Origin: Xanthobacter aminoxidans
GTDB taxonomy: Bacteria; Pseudomonadota; Alphaproteobacteria; Rhizobiales; Xanthobacteraceae
DNA length: 64,000 nt
Assembly: GCF_023571765.1 (NCBI RefSeq)
Contig: NZ_JAMJXC010000018.1
Span: forward strand, 1-64,000
Direction of reading: 5' to 3'
Each line of letters starts with the position of its first letter. The stretch's first letter is position 1. The notes under the pieces were generated by a model. That model was not told the origin of the DNA, did not search any database, and saw only the letters and a list, made by a program, of their open reading frames with translations. The position numbers and the translations under genes were made by a program. Shown piece after piece: positions 60,847 to 64,000 of this stretch.

Positions 60847-60863
60847 TCTATAAAATCACTCGA
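60847..60863. promoter_or_regulatory. Candidate sulfur-locus operator, site J, in a divergent promoter
   Basis: TCTAT-AAAATCA-CTCGA has an exact left arm and three of five bases in the right arm. It sits in an AT-rich island (60838-60885), with 88 bases to the leftward start and 71 to the rightward start. ATATTTTCTAT here repeats the same 11 bases seen at site A. Confidence 0.48.
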
Positions 60864-60933
60864 TTATATCAAAATTGCAAGCGGTGCCCGTGATCGGCGC
60901 CCTGCCCCGCTCACCATCCTTCGGGAGAGATCC

Positions 60934-62037
60934 ATGCCCCGCCTATCCCTGCCGACATCCCGAACCGGCCGCGCCCTCGCCTTCTCCGTGCTTGCCGCTT
61001 CCGCCCTTCTGGCAACCTCGCTCTCCGGCGGCAGCCCGGCCGCCCGTGCCGACGAGCCGCTGACCGCCATCAACCTGCAGCTGACGCCCTGGACGGTGAT
61101 CGCGCAGGAGAAGGGCATCTTCAAAGACGAATTTGACCGGATCGGCGTCAAGAAGGTGAACCTCATTGCCTCCGGCGGCGCCGACCTCGTGGGGGCCGAA
61201 TCCGCGGCAGTGAATAACGGCGCCATCGCCATCGCCCAGCGCATGATCTATCCGGCCACCGTGCACCGCGCGAACGGCCTCGACGGCGTGGTCATCTGGG
61301 CGTCCGAGCCCTCCAACCGCTATCGCGCGCCCATCCTTGCCCGTGCAGACAATGACAAGATCAACTCGGTGGCCGATCTCGACGGCAAGAAGTTCGGATC
61401 GAGCCGCATCTCCTGCTACTGGTCCTCGCCGTTCGAGATGACGACCAAGGCTGGCCTGCCGTTCGACTCCCGAGATAAGCAGGGCCGGATCCGCTACACG
61501 TCCATCGACAATTCGGCTGTCGCCATCACATCCGTCCTCACCGGCGCAACGGACGCGACCACGGCGCATCTGGCTGCCGGGGCCTTCGCTGGAGCCTGGC
61601 TCTCCGGCAAGCTGAAGGTCATCGGCCGCTCGCCCGACGACGGCGTGTATGTGAACAATGCCGGCCGCGTCACCTACTTCGCCCGGCGCGATTTCGTGAA
61701 CAAGTATCCACAGGTGGTCAAAGCCTTCCTCGCCGCGCGCGAACGCACCCGCGAGTGGACCTATGACCATGTGGACGAGGCGGCCCAGATCGTCGCCGAT
61801 AAGACCCGCGTGCCCGTCGAAGTCGCGAAGTTTCAGATCAGCCATGCGGGCGAATGGGAATTCATGGCCGGCGAGCCCAATGCCGACCGCGCCCGCAACG
61901 CCATCAAGACGTTCCAGGCTTGGTACGTGGCCAATGGCGACGACATTCTCGCCGAACGCAGCCTCACCGAGGCACAGATCGACGCCTTCATCGACGGGCG
62001 CTTCTTCGCCGGCGGCGAATACTCGATCTACAACTGA
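60934..62037 (+). CDS. ABC substrate-binding protein, NMT1/SsuA-like
   Basis: This is a 367-residue exported protein with a Sec signal (LAFSVLAASALLATSLSGG). The core blocks are LTAINLQLTPWTVIAQEKGIF, IASGGADLVGAESAAVNNGA, SSRISCYWSSPFEMTTKAG and RVTYFARRDFVNKYPQVVKAF. It resembles sulfonate/nitrate/taurine binding proteins. It has one cysteine and four methionines, so it is less sulfur-poor than most of its counterparts. The start at 60934 follows GGGAGAGATCC. Confidence 0.86.
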   Translation: MPRLSLPTSRTGRALAFSVLAASALLATSLSGGSPAARADEPLTAINLQLTPWTVIAQEKGIFKDEFDRIGVKKVNLIASGGADLVGAESAAVNNGAIAIAQRMIYPATVHRANGLDGVVIWASEPSNRYRAPILARADNDKINSVADLDGKKFGSSRISCYWSSPFEMTTKAGLPFDSRDKQGRIRYTSIDNSAVAITSVLTGATDATTAHLAAGAFAGAWLSGKLKVIGRSPDDGVYVNNAGRVTYFARRDFVNKYPQVVKAFLAARERTREWTYDHVDEAAQIVADKTRVPVEVAKFQISHAGEWEFMAGEPNADRARNAIKTFQAWYVANGDDILAERSLTEAQIDAFIDGRFFAGGEYSIYN

Positions 62038-62123
62038 TCGGATCCGGCCTGAACTCAACCGCCGGGACGAAATCCCGGCGGCGACGTCCTTAATTCCTCT
62101 CGTTTCCAGCCGGATGCCTCAGC

Positions 62124-62975
62124 ATGTCCAACACATCCGACACCATCGAGGCCGCGGCGGTCGAAGCGGCCACCGTGGACCTGCCGGCGCACGCCGAAGC
62201 TACCGGTCGGCGTGGGCTTCAGTTGCCCAACCTCACCGGCTTCATTCTGCCTTTCATCATCCTGGTCCTGTGGCAGGCCGCGGCGACCTACAAATGGATC
62301 GATCCGGTCTTTCTGCCCGCCCCCCTGACGGTGATGACGGCATTCTGGAAGATGCTGACCAAGCAGAAGCTGGCTTTCGACTTCCTCGCCTCCATCAACA
62401 TCGTCGGGCAGGCCTTCATCTATGGATCGGCCGCCGCGCTCCTGCTCGGCATCGCCGCCGGGCTGTCGCGCAAGGTCGAGGAATTCTTCGGCCCCACCTT
62501 CGATACGATCCGCCATATCCCGGGCATTGCCTGGCTGCCGCTCATCGTGCTCTGGCTCGGCATCGGCGCGCCGGCGAAGATCCTGGTCATTGCCAAGTCC
62601 GTCTTCTTCCCTGTGTTCCTCAATACGCTGCAGGGCATCCGCAACGTGGAGAAGAACTATATCGAACTCGCCAAGGTGCTCACGCTCACCCGTTGGCAGC
62701 TTATCCGCAAGGTCATCCTGCCTGCCGCCATGCCATCCATCATGGTGTCGCTGCGCTATGCGGCGGGCCTCGCCTGGGCGCTCGTTGTGGTGGCGGAGGG
62801 GCTTTCCGGCCTTGAGGGCCTCGGCTTCCTCATCTTCCGCGCCCAGGGCCTGCTGCTCACCGACCAATTGCTCGTCTGCATGGTCATCATCGGCCTCGTG
62901 GGCTTCGCCATCGACCGCTCCATGTTCCTCGCGCAGAAGCGCGTGCTGAAGTGGAAGCAGGGCTACGACGGCTGA
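62124..62975 (+). CDS. ABC transporter permease, nitrate/sulfonate/taurine type
   Basis: This is a 283-residue permease with about six membrane helices and the segments FDTIRHIPGIAWLPLIVLWLGIG and ELAKVLTLTRWQLIRKVILPAAMPSIMVS (EAA loop). It is paired with the binding protein upstream (86 bases away) and the ATPase downstream. Confidence 0.9.
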   Translation: MSNTSDTIEAAAVEAATVDLPAHAEATGRRGLQLPNLTGFILPFIILVLWQAAATYKWIDPVFLPAPLTVMTAFWKMLTKQKLAFDFLASINIVGQAFIYGSAAALLLGIAAGLSRKVEEFFGPTFDTIRHIPGIAWLPLIVLWLGIGAPAKILVIAKSVFFPVFLNTLQGIRNVEKNYIELAKVLTLTRWQLIRKVILPAAMPSIMVSLRYAAGLAWALVVVAEGLSGLEGLGFLIFRAQGLLLTDQLLVCMVIIGLVGFAIDRSMFLAQKRVLKWKQGYDG

Positions 62976-62995
62976 GCCGGACGAAAGGAAAAACC

Positions 62996-63781
62996 ATGGC
63001 CACGCCAGGACACCTCACCATCCGCAACGTCTCCAAGACCTATTCCCTCCCCGGTCGCCCGCTGGTGAACGTGCTCTCGCGCGTGAACCTAGACGTGGAG
63101 CCCGGCGCCTTCGTCACCATTGTCGGCCCGTCAGGCTGCGGCAAATCGACTCTGCTGCGGCTCATCATCGGCCTCGATGATGACTACAAAGGCGAGATCG
63201 AGCTGAACGATAAGCGCATCGTCGGCACCGCGCTCAGCCGTGGCATCGTCTTCCAGGATCATCGACTGCTGCCGTGGCTGACGCTGGAACAGAATATCGG
63301 CCTGAGCCTAGAGAATTCCGGCTGGACGCGGGCGGAGAAGGACCTCGCGGTGCGCGAGCATATCGCGCTGGTGAGTCTCTCCGGGTTCGAGAAGGCCTAT
63401 CCGCATGAGCTTTCGGGCGGCATGGCGCAGCGCGCCGCCATCGCCCGCGGTCTCGCCAGCCGCCCGGAAATCCTGCTGCTGGACGAGCCGCTGGGGGCCC
63501 TCGACGCGCTCACCCGTATCCATCTGCAGGACGAGATCCAGCGCATCTGGGAGGTAGAGGGTGTCACGATGATCCTCGTCACCCACGATGTGGAAGAGGC
63601 CATCTTCCTCAGCAACAAGGTGGTGGTGATGGCCGCCAAGCCCGGACGCATCGTCGAGACGCTGGACATCGACCTTCCCTTCCCGCGTGACCGCGCGGCC
63701 CCGGCATTCGTGGCCCTCAAGCGGCGCATCCTCACCGCCATGGGAGAGGATGGCGGCAAGCCCACCGCCCGCGCAGCATGA
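62996..63781 (+). CDS. ABC transporter ATPase, nitrate/sulfonate/taurine type
   Basis: This is a 261-residue ATPase with Walker A GPSGCGKST, Q-loop IVFQDHRLLPWLTLEQNIGLS, signature LSGGMAQRAAIARGLA, Walker B ILLLDEPLGALD and H-loop ILVTHDVEEA. The ATG at 62996 follows GAAAGGAAAAACC. It overlaps the next gene by 4 bases, so that gene belongs to the same operon. Confidence 0.92.
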   Translation: MATPGHLTIRNVSKTYSLPGRPLVNVLSRVNLDVEPGAFVTIVGPSGCGKSTLLRLIIGLDDDYKGEIELNDKRIVGTALSRGIVFQDHRLLPWLTLEQNIGLSLENSGWTRAEKDLAVREHIALVSLSGFEKAYPHELSGGMAQRAAIARGLASRPEILLLDEPLGALDALTRIHLQDEIQRIWEVEGVTMILVTHDVEEAIFLSNKVVVMAAKPGRIVETLDIDLPFPRDRAAPAFVALKRRILTAMGEDGGKPTARAA

Positions 63782-64000
63782 AGACCGGCATCATTCAAGT
63801 CGCGGCCCTGCTGGCGCTGGCGATCCTAGCGGCTTCGGGCCCGACGCGGGCCATGGACACTGCGCCCTCAACGGATCTGCCGGACCTCTCGGAGAGCCGC
63901 GCCGCGCTCTATGCGGGCGACTACGAGCGGGCGCTGGCTTTGCTCGAACCGCTCACTGCCACGGTGCGCCACGCCGACCTCTACAACCTGCTCGGGTTCG
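63778..64000 (+). CDS. Exported TPR-like protein (3' end outside the window)
   Basis: The first 74 residues are visible. A signal peptide (VAALLALAILAASGPTRA) is followed by a tetratricopeptide-like helix pair (SRAALYAGDYERALALLEPL, then HADLYNLLGF). It begins in an ATGA overlap with the ATPase gene and continues past the window edge. Function is not known. A periplasmic scaffold or carrier working with the importer or the dihaem pair is possible. Confidence 0.65.
   Translation, partial: MKTGIIQVAALLALAILAASGPTRAMDTAPSTDLPDLSESRAALYAGDYERALALLEPLTATVRHADLYNLLGF

Overview
The DNA is GC-rich, with dense genes, many ATGA or TTGA stop/start overlaps and an alphaproteobacterial style of intergenic repeat. 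It looks like a Rhizobiales chromosome, plausibly Xanthobacteraceae-like; this placement is inferred from gene content and was not tested.

Region 1 (1-6.3 kb) is the right end of a conjugative element. It holds the mating-pore genes trbJ (partial), trbK, trbL, trbF, trbG and trbI, then a DUF2274 gene and a convergent LysR regulator. It stops next to an aldo/keto reductase that has lost its first ~100 codons and carries a frameshift, so the island boundary probably lies near 6.3 kb.

Region 2 (7.1-64 kb) is almost entirely one organosulfur-acquisition locus. It contains five SsuABC/TauABC-type ABC systems, one Dpp-type ABC system with three binding proteins, four luciferase-like FMN monooxygenases, four acyl-CoA-dehydrogenase-like (DszC/SfnB-type) monooxygenases and a TauD-type dioxygenase. 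It also contains an AprA-like flavoprotein with its ferredoxin, two four-domain rhodanese proteins, two SDRs, a class II aldolase, an MmgE/PrpD protein and a MauG-like dihaem protein. At its centre (22.3-26.4 kb) a three-gene operon encodes a serine acetyltransferase, a Family 2A encapsulin shell and a cysteine desulfurase with a ~250-residue disordered N-terminal extension. This is a protein nanocompartment dedicated to sulfur metabolism.

The inferred logic is as follows. Transporters bring in sulfonates, sulfones, sulfonate esters or thiol compounds. Flavin or iron oxygenases release the sulfur. Rhodaneses move sulfane sulfur. The acetyltransferase, desulfurase and encapsulin build and store cysteine-derived sulfur.

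Ten operon-leading intergenic regions each contain a dyad of the form TCTAT-N7-ATAGA in an AT-rich island, including the region in front of a CymR-like Rrf2 regulator (42.3 kb). One regulator probably controls the whole locus. Many of the encoded proteins contain no cysteine and only the initiator methionine, as expected of genes used during sulfur starvation. No tRNA, rRNA, CRISPR array or intact insertion sequence was seen.
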